Assembly (NCBI GenBank): GCA_027488905.1
Contig: JAIYAT010000025.1
Location: 78,139 to 116,472 of the forward strand
Direction of reading: 5' to 3'
Length of the DNA stretch: 38,334 bases
From: Bacteroidota bacterium
Lineage (GTDB): Bacteria; Bacteroidota; Bacteroidia; UKL13-3
In this document: one piece after another, positions 25,721 to 33,711 of the stretch
Position numbering within the stretch: the first letter of the stretch is position 1
Layout of the letters: the number at the start of each line of letters is the position of its first letter
Program-made: the position numbers and the translations under genes
The notes under the pieces: model-generated
Seen by the model: the letters and a program-made list of their open reading frames with translations, nothing else
Database searches by the model: none
Told to the model about the DNA's origin: nothing

Positions 25721-27760
25721 TTAACGAATGATGTTTAACTTCTTAGTAGCAGTTTTGCCAGCAACAGTTAATTCAACAAAGTAAAGGCCATTGCTTAAGT
25801 TTTCGCAATTGATTTCGCCATTTAAGCTGTTGATAGTTTGAGCAAGAACTTCTTTACCATTCATATCAACGATACGAACTGAACCGTTACTGCTATTTCC
25901 ACCAAAAGTAACATTGATGTTTCCTTTGCTTGGATTAGGATAAATGTTAAGACCTAACTCATTGATTTCAGTTACACTCACTGGTCCTAATGGAGTAGTG
26001 GTTTCACTTTGCCAAACAGTTTTGTCTGCATCATCTTGTAAGAAAACGATAGCATAAAGGTTATCAAAAGATTCAACTGAGTGTTCAGTTGCTAAGTTGA
26101 TAATATTAGCAGTTTGACCATTGGTTGGCAAACGATACTCTCCAGGGAAAGTGAAAGATTGAGTGTAAGGAACTGCAGTACCAGCAGCTAAGCTAACCGT
26201 TGTTCCTGAAGCATTAGGAAGCATTTTTTTCATTACTGAATAGAATTCAGATTCACCATTGTTTTTAACATTTTTGCTTGTTACTTTTTCTACCACACAA
26301 ATACGAAGTCTCATAGTTGAATTAGCGAAACTTTGTACTGGCGTTACATTACCACTTACTGTTACAGTTTTGCCTTTGATAGAGTAATTTGCAGTAATTG
26401 AAGCTAAAGATGGTGTAGCTTTTTTGGCATCAAACATTGCTTCTGTGTAAGAATTTGCATTTGCAGAGGTAGCACCCCAATTGTTTGCACCATCAATGGT
26501 TAACCAAGGAGCAAAGCTAGCGCCATAATAACTAAAACGTGTTGCAACTTCAGAAGTATAATACGGGTCGCCTGTTCCAGGGAAATTAACTTGATATTTG
26601 ATAGCTGTCCACTCACCCACTTTAAAATCTAAAACTGCTTTTAAGTTTTCATTACCTGGCTTACAAGGAGGACAAGTAGATGAAGTGAATACTTCATGTA
26701 AAACTTTACGAGGTACAGTTGAATTTACAATGGTAAATGAACCGCTTTTGCTGTTGTTAGTTAAATCACCGTCAACACCTGCGTTAGGATCAGAAATGCT
26801 TACAACAATGTTCTTAGCTCCAATGGTTGGGCTTGTGTAAGGTACATTGTGTGTAAATGCATAAGTACCGCCGCTAGCAGCTACATTTAAACCACTTAAT
26901 TGCATGGTTACTTCAGAACCGCCATCAACAGCATACTTCAATTTGAATGAACTTAAGCTTTGTGCACCATAATTAGTAATAACACCTTTAATAGACATAT
27001 TGGTGTTTTTTGGAGTATATTTAGGTAACTCAATACTGGTTAATTCTGGCTCGTTAGCTGCTTGAATGCCATAAGTAAATTTATATACATCACTTGCAGT
27101 TGCATCATAACTACCATTAGCACCACCAAAATTCATATTTGGAGTTCCAGTAATTGCTTTGCTAGAAGTACCATCAGCGTTTCTTGTTCCAGCGCTAGCC
27201 GAGAAAGTTCCAAAACCGTAGTTTAATACGATATCAAATGTGTTGTCTTCTTTCAAACGGATAGCATAATAAGTTACGTTGGTTGCTGCAGCACCAGTAG
27301 ATGTTTGAACCAATCTCCATTGGATAACAAACACACGGTTTGGAGCAGTTCCATAAGTCCAAGTGCGGATATCTGAAGGAAAAGTATTAGCACCTTGTGT
27401 GATAGGTTCTAACTTAGTATCATCCCAAAAAGCAAAAATTGAATTGTTTGGTGCAGCTGCATCACTTAATGCTACATTTGATTGTTTGCTAGTAGTTTGG
27501 GTAACATCAAAAGTGATATAACCTGCAGTGCTAGCTTTAAATTTAGTAACAGGTTGACCATAGAAATTCCATGCAAAAGGCAAAGTCGCTTCTGGACTTA
27601 AAGCACTAGATGATGGTCCGTTTAATAAAACTGTAGCTCCAGTTTGATTCATGACATACTCAGAAGTTGTTCCTTTAAACTTAAAGTAGTAATAATCCTG
27701 AGCATAGACTGTTGCGAATGAGAGAATCGCACCAATCATTAATAGTAATTGTTTTTTCAT
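25721..27760 (-). CDS. T9SS-sorted Omp28-like protein with CPPC motif
   Basis: 679 residues: signal peptide (MKKQLLLMIGAILSFATVYA), N-terminal beta domain (about 22-232), CARDB-like adhesion segment (about 238-345), Omp28/thioredoxin-like domain starting at RKVLHEVFTSSTCPPC with C363 and C366, and a type IX sorting domain (about 605-679: LNIYPNPSKGNI, VRIVDMNGKEV, LSNGLYFVEL, KKLNIIR). Such proteins pass the Sec system and are exported by T9SS through the outer membrane, with the sorting domain removed. The CPPC is a thioredoxin-type redox pair, so an oxidoreductase or disulphide role is plausible but unproven. Coding sequence is enriched for A/T-ending codons and resembles a well-expressed gene. 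A strong terminator follows. Confidence 0.88.
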   Translation of the reverse strand: MKKQLLLMIGAILSFATVYAQDYYYFKFKGTTSEYVMNQTGATVLLNGPSSSALSPEATLPFAWNFYGQPVTKFKASTAGYITFDVTQTTSKQSNVALSDAAAPNNSIFAFWDDTKLEPITQGANTFPSDIRTWTYGTAPNRVFVIQWRLVQTSTGAAATNVTYYAIRLKEDNTFDIVLNYGFGTFSASAGTRNADGTSSKAITGTPNMNFGGANGSYDATASDVYKFTYGIQAANEPELTSIELPKYTPKNTNMSIKGVITNYGAQSLSSFKLKYAVDGGSEVTMQLSGLNVAASGGTYAFTHNVPYTSPTIGAKNIVVSISDPNAGVDGDLTNNSKSGSFTIVNSTVPRKVLHEVFTSSTCPPCKPGNENLKAVLDFKVGEWTAIKYQVNFPGTGDPYYTSEVATRFSYYGASFAPWLTIDGANNWGATSANANSYTEAMFDAKKATPSLASITANYSIKGKTVTVSGNVTPVQSFANSTMRLRICVVEKVTSKNVKNNGESEFYSVMKKMLPNASGTTVSLAAGTAVPYTQSFTFPGEYRLPTNGQTANIINLATEHSVESFDNLYAIVFLQDDADKTVWQSETTTPLGPVSVTEINELGLNIYPNPSKGNINVTFGGNSSNGSVRIVDMNGKEVLAQTINSLNGEINCENLSNGLYFVELTVAGKTATKKLNIIR

Positions 27761-27868
27761 TTTATTTTTTTGTGTTGTTTAAGGTTTTCTTAATAGTGCA
27801 ATTTCATAAAAAAAAATTAATTTACAATCAAATTTTATCGGTGATAGTAATTTTTTTTAATGATTAGA

Positions 27869-29275
27869 TTATTTATTGATGAATTTTGGGTTAATTAAGT
27901 TTTCAATTGAATAAATTTCATTCCATTTTTCTTGTGTAATTAAATTTCTCTCTAGTACTACTATTTCATGAACGCTTTTACCTGTTGTTAAAGCTTCTCC
28001 TGCAATGCTAGCGCTAGTTTCATAGCCCAAAATTGGGTTAAGTTGTGTTACAATTCCTATACTGTTCATCACCATATCTTTGCAGTGTTCCTCATTTGCG
28101 GTTATCCCAACAATGCATTTATCTACCAAAGAAATTATGGCATTTCCTAAATATTCTAAGGAGGTAAACATGCTAAATGCAATAATGGGTTCCATTACAT
28201 TTAGCTGCAATTGTCCAGCTTCTGCTGCCATGGTTACGGTTAAATCTTGGCCAATCACATAAAAGCAGCTTTGGTTTACCACTTCAGGAATAACCGGATT
28301 TACTTTTCCAGGCATGATGGAGCTACCAGGCTGTCTTGCAGGTAAATTTATCTCATTAAAACCTGTTCTTGGTCCAGAACTTAGCAGTCTTAAGTCGTTG
28401 CAGATTTTAGAAATTTTTATGGCATTTCTTTTTAGCGTTCCCATAATTTGAACATAAGCCCCTGTGTCTCCTGTAGCCTCAATTAAATCCGGCGCCAAGC
28501 AAACGGGAATGCCGCTTTCTTTGGCTAAATATTCTACACATAATTCTGCATAGCCATCTGGTGCATTAACTCTTGTTCCAATGGCAGTTGCGCCCATGTT
28601 CACTTCCAGAATCAACTGTTGTGCTTCTCTCAAGCGTGAAATGTCTTCTCCTATGGTTGTTGCAAAGGCATTAAATTCTTGTCCTAAGGTCATTGGCACA
28701 GCATCTTGTAACTGCGTTCTTCCCATTTTTAAGACATGCGAAAATTCAGTTCCTTTTGCTCTTAATGCAAGTACCAAATCTTCAAGAATTTTTAGATAGT
28801 CTGTCATTTTTAGGTACAATGCAATCCTAAAGGCAGTAGGGTAGGCGTCGTTGGTAGATTGTGAGCAATTCACATGGTTATTGGGATGCACATGGTCATA
28901 ATCACCTTTTTTATATCCTAAGTATTCTAACCCAAGATTAGCAATTACTTCGTTTGCATTCATATTGCATGAGGTACCAGCACCGCCTTGAATAAGGTCG
29001 CTCACAAATTGGTCTTGGTAATTGCCTGCAATCAGTTGGTCGCAGCCGTAACAGATAGCTTCCGTTACCTTAGCATCTAATACACCGCAATCTCTATTGG
29101 CTAATGCTGCAGCTTTTTTTACATAACCTAAAGCTTTAATGAAGCGTATTTCTTTAGAAATGGGAATGCCAGTGATATTAAAGTTTTCTTTGGCTCTATA
29201 GGTTTGAATGCCATAATATAATTCATCAGGGATATCTAATTCTCCTAAAAAATCATGTTCTCTTCTAGTGGTCAT
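27869..29275 (-). CDS. aspA: Aspartate ammonia-lyase (aspartase)
   Basis: Reversible deamination of L-aspartate to fumarate and ammonia. ATG at 29275 gives 468 residues starting MTTRREHDFLGE, the usual N-terminus; a TTG seven codons upstream is less likely. The fumarase/aspartase signature GSSIMPGKVNP is at 317-327 with the catalytic serine in the flexible loop. GGAGTSCNMNANEV (about 97-110) and HVHPNNHVNCSQSTND favour aspartase over fumarase, although the usual TSTNMN reads TSCNMN here. Fumarate produced would feed the TCA cycle. Single gene with its own promoter; 108 AT-rich bp separate it from the T9SS gene downstream. Confidence 0.92.
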   Translation of the reverse strand: MTTRREHDFLGELDIPDELYYGIQTYRAKENFNITGIPISKEIRFIKALGYVKKAAALANRDCGVLDAKVTEAICYGCDQLIAGNYQDQFVSDLIQGGAGTSCNMNANEVIANLGLEYLGYKKGDYDHVHPNNHVNCSQSTNDAYPTAFRIALYLKMTDYLKILEDLVLALRAKGTEFSHVLKMGRTQLQDAVPMTLGQEFNAFATTIGEDISRLREAQQLILEVNMGATAIGTRVNAPDGYAELCVEYLAKESGIPVCLAPDLIEATGDTGAYVQIMGTLKRNAIKISKICNDLRLLSSGPRTGFNEINLPARQPGSSIMPGKVNPVIPEVVNQSCFYVIGQDLTVTMAAEAGQLQLNVMEPIIAFSMFTSLEYLGNAIISLVDKCIVGITANEEHCKDMVMNSIGIVTQLNPILGYETSASIAGEALTTGKSVHEIVVLERNLITQEKWNEIYSIENLINPKFINK

Positions 29276-29293
29276 GCTGCAAAAAATTGAACT

Positions 29294-29325
29294 CAATATT
29301 AGGATTATTTTTTTCTAGAAAACAA
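29294..29325 (-). promoter_or_regulatory. Putative aspA promoter
   Basis: On the minus strand TTG (29325-29323), 21 bp, then TAATATTG (29301-29294), 7 of 8 matches to TAnnTTTG. This is the expected spacing, 18 bp before the chosen ATG, and supports the shorter start. Confidence 0.5.
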
Positions 29326-29368
29326 GCCTTTCGAATAAATTAGAAGAATTGTATTTGTAAATTTTGTT

Positions 29369-30349
29369 TTACACCACCATTAAAGAACAGCCACGGGTAT
29401 CTGAATGGTCGGCTCTTCCAAGAATTTCAAAGCTTCCATCTGCATGCTTTTTACCTAAATCAGAAGTTTGAATAAAGCAGCAGCTTTCTATATTAGCTAG
29501 GTCAATTACATTGATAATACCCGCTTTTTGTTCAGGTAAAATGCAAAAGGGGTCATTAAGGTCGGTAATTAGCACTTTCATCCAAGGTGCCGGAATGTAT
29601 TTTCCATCTCTTGCTGCATAAGCTTGGCTCAGGAGCTCTGTCATGCCATATTCACTAAAAATTCGGTTTGAACCAAACCCTGATTCGAGCACAGCCATTA
29701 ATTCATCCCTTGTAATTTCTTTTTTGCGCCCTTTCATGCCACCTGTTTCAATGATTTTGCCGTATTTAAGTTTCAACTGTTGTTTTTTCGCAAAATCTAC
29801 CAAGGCAAAACTTACCCCAAAAATAAAGTAGGACATTTGTTTACTTTCTAAGAATTCAATACGCTCTAGCAATTGTTTGTGTTCAAACAGAAAAAAACCA
29901 TTGAGTGGATGAGTAGAAATTCTCATGAGGTGTTGAACCATGTAAATGAGCGAAGAGCCTTCTCTTTCTAAGTAAGAAGGCAGCAGTCCAAGTATACAAG
30001 TGTTTTGGATTGAACCAAACTGTTGCTCGAAGGTATGGATGAAACTTTTCTCATAAAAGGATATATCAGAAATATGGTGCTGACTGCGTCCCATATTTCC
30101 GGTTGCCGAACTTTGGAAAGATAAGCTTGGTTTTTCTGGAAAGGATTTTACCGCATGCGTTTTAAAAAATGAGATAGGCAGGAAGGGAATTTGTAAAAGG
30201 CTCGTCACACTATTTGGGTCAAGCAAACCAATATGCTTGCAATAGCTTTGATAAACCTCATTATTTTGATATTGGTATTGAAAAGCAGCTAATGAGTTTT
30301 GCTCAAAATTCTCTACTTTCGTTTCAAAGATATTTGGTTTAACATGCAT
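29369..30349 (-). CDS. LuxE/PaaK-like acyl-protein synthetase
   Basis: An adenylate-forming enzyme of the LuxE family, 326 residues from the ATG at 30349. LuxE activates fatty acids with ATP; this kind of standalone protein is seen in many Bacteroidota without lux genes. Visible elements: PISFFKTHAVKSF, the Ser/Thr/Gly-rich phosphate loop FQSSATGNMGRSQHH, the adenine-binding FGVSFALVDF and ETGGMKGRKKEI, SEYGMTELLSQAY matching the YGxTE motif, and the late TSDLGKKHADGSFEILGRADHSD loop (shown in two parts: TSDLGKKH, GSFEILGRADHSD). Substrate unknown. Its start overlaps that of the divergent lipoprotein gene by the palindrome ATGCAT. Confidence 0.85.
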   Translation of the reverse strand: MHVKPNIFETKVENFEQNSLAAFQYQYQNNEVYQSYCKHIGLLDPNSVTSLLQIPFLPISFFKTHAVKSFPEKPSLSFQSSATGNMGRSQHHISDISFYEKSFIHTFEQQFGSIQNTCILGLLPSYLEREGSSLIYMVQHLMRISTHPLNGFFLFEHKQLLERIEFLESKQMSYFIFGVSFALVDFAKKQQLKLKYGKIIETGGMKGRKKEITRDELMAVLESGFGSNRIFSEYGMTELLSQAYAARDGKYIPAPWMKVLITDLNDPFCILPEQKAGIINVIDLANIESCCFIQTSDLGKKHADGSFEILGRADHSDTRGCSLMVV

Positions 30350-30892
30350 CAAGTACGCAAATATACATTTCTGCTGTTCCTTGCCCTAGTGCTTGGAATG
30401 TTTGCCTGCAAAAAAAAGGAGGTTTATCCTGCCATTCCTTCCATTGAATACAAGGCCGCCTATTTTTATCAAAATGCTGAAGGCGTTGATACTGCAATGG
30501 TTTTGGTTTTTAGTTTTAAAGATGGAGACGGTGATTTAGGCCTCGATGGAAAGGATACATTAGCCCCATTTAATGCGGTTTTGGATGCCAATGGAAAGAA
30601 TTTGAATCCTTATTATTATAACTTAAGAGTTGATTATTTAGAGAAAATCAACGGCTCATTTCAGCATGTAACCTTGCCTTTTTCTTCTGATACCTTGCGT
30701 TATTCATTTAGGTTTGAAAACATTACTCCAGAAGGCAGGCACAAAGCCATAAGAGGTGATATCGAAATTAAGATTAGTCCATCACCTTTCCCAAATCCTT
30801 CAGATACAGTAATGTACCAATTTTATATTTATGATAGGGCTTTAAACCAAAGCAATACGGCTATATCTATTCCTTTGGTTTGGAACAGATAA
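30344..30892 (+). CDS. Hypothetical lipoprotein
   Basis: 182 residues from the ATG at 30344, chosen because the next residues form a complete lipoprotein signal (basic MHQVRKYT, hydrophobic FLLFLALVLGMFA, then the acylated Cys at 20, KKK). The open frame continues upstream to 30299 but would put an extra stretch before the signal. The mature protein contains FSFKDGDGDLGLDGKDT, a calcium-loop-like acidic run, and ends with a beta-rich segment (FYIYDRALNQSNTAISIPL), common in Bacteroidota surface or periplasmic lipoproteins. Function unknown. Confidence 0.82.
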   Translation: MHQVRKYTFLLFLALVLGMFACKKKEVYPAIPSIEYKAAYFYQNAEGVDTAMVLVFSFKDGDGDLGLDGKDTLAPFNAVLDANGKNLNPYYYNLRVDYLEKINGSFQHVTLPFSSDTLRYSFRFENITPEGRHKAIRGDIEIKISPSPFPNPSDTVMYQFYIYDRALNQSNTAISIPLVWNR

Positions 30893-30910
30893 TATTAAGA
30901 CGAGCGATGA

Positions 30911-31174
30911 TTAAAAATCATCGTCGTCGTCATCATCATCAAATGGATCAAAGTTCTTAATTACGATTTTTGAATCGTCCAAGTCTGTGTCCAAATCATC
31001 ATCGTCATCATCATCGTCTTCAATTGAACGAGATTTTTTGGTTTCTTCATCGTCATCCTCATCTTCTTCATCATCTACCATGTAACTCTTCTTTTGAGAA
31101 GTTGGATTTTTACCCTTAGAAGCTACTTTCTTAGGTGTTACATTTTGCTCTGTTGACTTTTTAGGCCTGGTCAT
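30911..31174 (-). CDS. Small Asp-rich low-complexity protein
   Basis: 87 residues: a basic N-terminal third (MTRPKKSTEQNVTPKKVASKG) followed by acidic tracts of Asp and Glu, ending in eight Asp and Phe. It is encoded by GAT/GAC repeats. Similar acidic proteins occur in Bacteroidota but I cannot name a family. The charge layout (Lys-rich head, Asp-rich tail) could suit nucleic-acid or histone-like interaction, or metal binding; this is speculation. A perfect promoter-like octamer precedes it, supporting a real gene. Confidence 0.72.
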   Translation of the reverse strand: MTRPKKSTEQNVTPKKVASKGKNPTSQKKSYMVDDEEDEDDDEETKKSRSIEDDDDDDDDLDTDLDDSKIVIKNFDPFDDDDDDDDF

Positions 31175-31194
31175 GTTCGTAGTAATTGTTCTTA

Positions 31195-31227
31195 CAAATT
31201 TATATGTTTAAAAATCGAAATGTTCAA
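31195..31227 (-). promoter_or_regulatory. Putative promoter of the Asp-rich gene
   Basis: On the minus strand TTG (31227-31225), 22 bp, TAAATTTG (31202-31195), a perfect TAnnTTTG. Transcription would start near 31188, 14 bp before the ATG. Confidence 0.55.
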
Positions 31228-31296
31228 TTGCTTTTACTAACAATTGAGGTCGTGAAATAAATTCACAAGATTTAAAAAATCAACAGAAAGTTTTAT

Positions 31297-32202
31297 TTAA
31301 TCAAAAAAAAATGATGCAGCCATTTTAAAAGTATTGCAATGTGCATCCACAATGTCTTTAATATTTGGCGAATAACCGCCGCCCATTGCCACAGCAACAG
31401 GCACTTGGTGCATTTTGCAGCGCTCAAAAACAAGAGCATCTCTGCCCATGCAAGCTTCTTTTGAAATGTTTAATTTGCCAAATTTATCTGTAAATAAAAT
31501 GTCAACACCTGATAAATAAAATACAAAATCGGGCTTTATTTTTTCGAAAATTTTGTTAAGAGAATTTTCAAGTAGATTTAAATAAACTTCATCGCTTGTA
31601 CCATCTTCGAGTTCGATGTCTAAATCTGATGCTTCTTTATGAAAAGGATAGTTGTTTTTGCCATGCATGCTGCAAGTAAAAACATGTGGATTTTTGGCAA
31701 AAATGGAAGCTGTTCCGTTACCCTGATGAACATCTAAATCTATGATGGCAATTTTATTTGCGAGTTTTTTATGAAGCAAAACATTTGCTGCTACAGCGAT
31801 ATCATTTAACAAGCAAAATCCTTCCCCTTTGTTTGCAAATGCATGGTGTGTGCCTCCTGCAACATTTAAGGCTACGCCATTTTCTAAGGCGTAAATTGCA
31901 GCATCTAGGGTGCCTTGAACCAAGATCCATTCTCTAGAAATTAGCTCCTGAGAAAGTGGAAATCCAATTCGTCTTATATGTGAGGCATCCAAGGAGAGAC
32001 TTTTTAAATCATTCACATAGGAATGCGTATGGGTTAAAAGAATATCCTCATCCGAGGCTGGTTTAGGTTCAAACAAATTTAATTCAGTAATAATACCCTC
32101 ATGCAGCAATTGCTTTGGGATTAATTCATATTTAAGCATTGGGAAACGATGGCCTTCGGGCAAGGGATGTTGATAGATGGGATGATAGGCAATCTTGAGC
32201 AT
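31297..32202 (-). CDS. Histone deacetylase family protein (AcuC-like)
   Basis: Zinc-dependent deacetylase fold, 301 residues. The zinc site is D157 and H159 in DLDVHQGNG and D234 in SGVDIL; the two histidines of GGTHHA (119-120) and the transition-state tyrosine Y277 in GGGYSPN are present, so the enzyme should be active. Bacterial members remove acyl groups from acetyl-CoA synthetase, acetylated small molecules or polyamines rather than histones. Short spacing to neighbours gives no partner. Substrate is unknown. Confidence 0.92.
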   Translation of the reverse strand: MLKIAYHPIYQHPLPEGHRFPMLKYELIPKQLLHEGIITELNLFEPKPASDEDILLTHTHSYVNDLKSLSLDASHIRRIGFPLSQELISREWILVQGTLDAAIYALENGVALNVAGGTHHAFANKGEGFCLLNDIAVAANVLLHKKLANKIAIIDLDVHQGNGTASIFAKNPHVFTCSMHGKNNYPFHKEASDLDIELEDGTSDEVYLNLLENSLNKIFEKIKPDFVFYLSGVDILFTDKFGKLNISKEACMGRDALVFERCKMHQVPVAVAMGGGYSPNIKDIVDAHCNTFKMAASFFFD

Positions 32203-32247
32203 GATATAAATTAGTTTGTAAATGGGTATAATTATGTATAATTGAAT

Positions 32248-32255
32248 TAGATTTG
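32248..32255 (+). promoter_or_regulatory. Putative -7 element (TAGATTTG) of the pnt operon
   Basis: Perfect match to TAnnTTTG, giving a predicted start near 32262 and a leader of about 35 bp before the ATG at 32298. A TTTG upstream (32215-32218) is 29 bp away, too far for the standard -33. Confidence 0.45.
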
Positions 32256-32297
32256 GTTTAGGAACAGTCTGGCCAAAATAATGTTTTAACTTATCAA

Positions 32298-33401
32298 ATG
32301 AAGATTGCAGTAGTAAAAGAAAAAAGAGTAGCTGAAAATCGAGTTGCCATTACACCAACAGTGGCGCAACAACTGATTAAAGCAGGGTATGAAGTTTGGG
32401 TTGAACCCAATGCAGGATACGCTTCCAACTTTGATGATGGCGCTTATGAAAAAGCAGGATGCATGATTAAGTCTAAGCAAGAATTGCTTCAAGGTGCTGA
32501 TATCTTAGCCAAGGTAAATGCCCCAGATGAGGAGGAGATAAATTCAATGCGTTCAGGCATGTCTTTAATTTCATACTTGTACGCAGCTTTTAATGAGGCC
32601 ATGGTGCAACAATTGGCTGCAAAGCAAATTAGTGCCTTCAGCATGGATGCTATTCCAAGAATTTCTCGTGCCCAAAATATGGATGCTTTAAGTTCTCAAG
32701 CGAATTTGGCCGGATATAAAGCCGTTATTATTGGAGCAGAGGCGCTCAGTAAAATTTTCCCTCTGCTAATGACTGCCGCTGGAACTGTTACGCCTGCAAG
32801 GGTTTTAATATATGGAGCAGGTGTTGCTGGTTTGCAAGCCATTGCAACAGCTAAAAGACTTGGGGCAGTTGTAGAGGTTACAGATGTTCGACCAGAAACC
32901 AAGGAGCAGGTAGAGAGTTTAGGTGGAAAATACATTGAGGTTAAATCAGAAGAAGCTGCAAAGGTAGAAGGTGGTTATGCCAAAGAAGTGTCGGCCGAAT
33001 ACCTAGCCAAGCAAAAGGAAGCGGTTAATAAAAGTTTGTTTCAGGCCGATTTAGTTATTACAACTGCTTTGGTGATGGGAAAGAAAGCACCTGTTTTAAT
33101 AACTGAAGACCAAGTGGAGCAAATGAAATTAGGAAGTGTCATCGTGGATATGGCGGTGGAACAAGGGGGTAACTGTGCTTTAAGTGAGTTGGATCAAACC
33201 GTCATAAAAAATGGCGTAACCATTATTGGTAAAAGTAACCTGCCCTCAACTTTAGCCACCAATGCAAGTGAGCTTTATGCTAAGAATATACAAAATTTAT
33301 TGAATCATTTAGCCACAAAAGATGGCTTTAAATGGGAAATGGAAGAAGAGATTACCAAAGGAACTTTGATTACGCACAAAGGCGAGGTATTAAAAAAATA
33401 A
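32298..33401 (+). CDS. pntAA: NAD(P) transhydrogenase subunit alpha, part 1 (NAD-binding domain)
   Basis: The NAD(H)-binding domain I of the proton-translocating transhydrogenase, which uses the proton motive force to reduce NADP+ with NADH. 367 residues, soluble. It begins MKIAVVKEKRVAENRVAITP and contains the Rossmann loop ARVLIYGAGVAGLQAIATAKRLGA, here in two parts (ARVLIYGAGVAGLQ, AIATAKRLGA), followed by EVTDVRPETKEQVESLGG and VDMAVEQGGNC. The split subunit layout (AA, AB, B) is the common arrangement in many bacteria. First gene of a three-gene operon, 12 bp before pntAB. Confidence 0.96.
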   Translation: MKIAVVKEKRVAENRVAITPTVAQQLIKAGYEVWVEPNAGYASNFDDGAYEKAGCMIKSKQELLQGADILAKVNAPDEEEINSMRSGMSLISYLYAAFNEAMVQQLAAKQISAFSMDAIPRISRAQNMDALSSQANLAGYKAVIIGAEALSKIFPLLMTAAGTVTPARVLIYGAGVAGLQAIATAKRLGAVVEVTDVRPETKEQVESLGGKYIEVKSEEAAKVEGGYAKEVSAEYLAKQKEAVNKSLFQADLVITTALVMGKKAPVLITEDQVEQMKLGSVIVDMAVEQGGNCALSELDQTVIKNGVTIIGKSNLPSTLATNASELYAKNIQNLLNHLATKDGFKWEMEEEITKGTLITHKGEVLKK

Positions 33402-33413
33402 CATTAATAAAAT

Positions 33414-33707
33414 ATGCTATCATTTATAAACGAACATTTACAGCTCATTTACCTCATTGTGTTGATGGTTTTTGTGGGCATTGAGTTAATTGGGCATGTG
33501 CCATCTGTATTGCATACTCCTTTAATGAGTGGGGCAAATGCCATTCATGGGGTAGTTATCATTGGTTCTATCATTGTAATGGGGGAAGCAACGCATACTA
33601 TTTCTTTGGTATTAGGATTTTTGGCAGTGGTATTGGGAACCCTAAATGTAGTGGGTGGATTTGTAGTTACAGATAGGATGTTAGAAATGTTTAAAAAGAA
33701 GAAGTAA
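33414..33707 (+). CDS. pntAB: NAD(P) transhydrogenase subunit alpha, part 2 (membrane)
   Basis: 97 residues, three membrane helices (about 9-27, 44-55 with a polar HG, 58-83), forming part of the proton-conducting domain II together with the N-terminal helices of PntB. GIELIGHVPSVLHTPLMSGANAIHG is the conserved core of this subunit (cited in parts: GIELIGHVPSVLHTPL, MSGANAIHG). Ends with a basic tail FKKKK. Four bases separate it from pntB. Confidence 0.95.
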   Translation: MLSFINEHLQLIYLIVLMVFVGIELIGHVPSVLHTPLMSGANAIHGVVIIGSIIVMGEATHTISLVLGFLAVVLGTLNVVGGFVVTDRMLEMFKKKK

Positions 33708-33711
33708 GATT

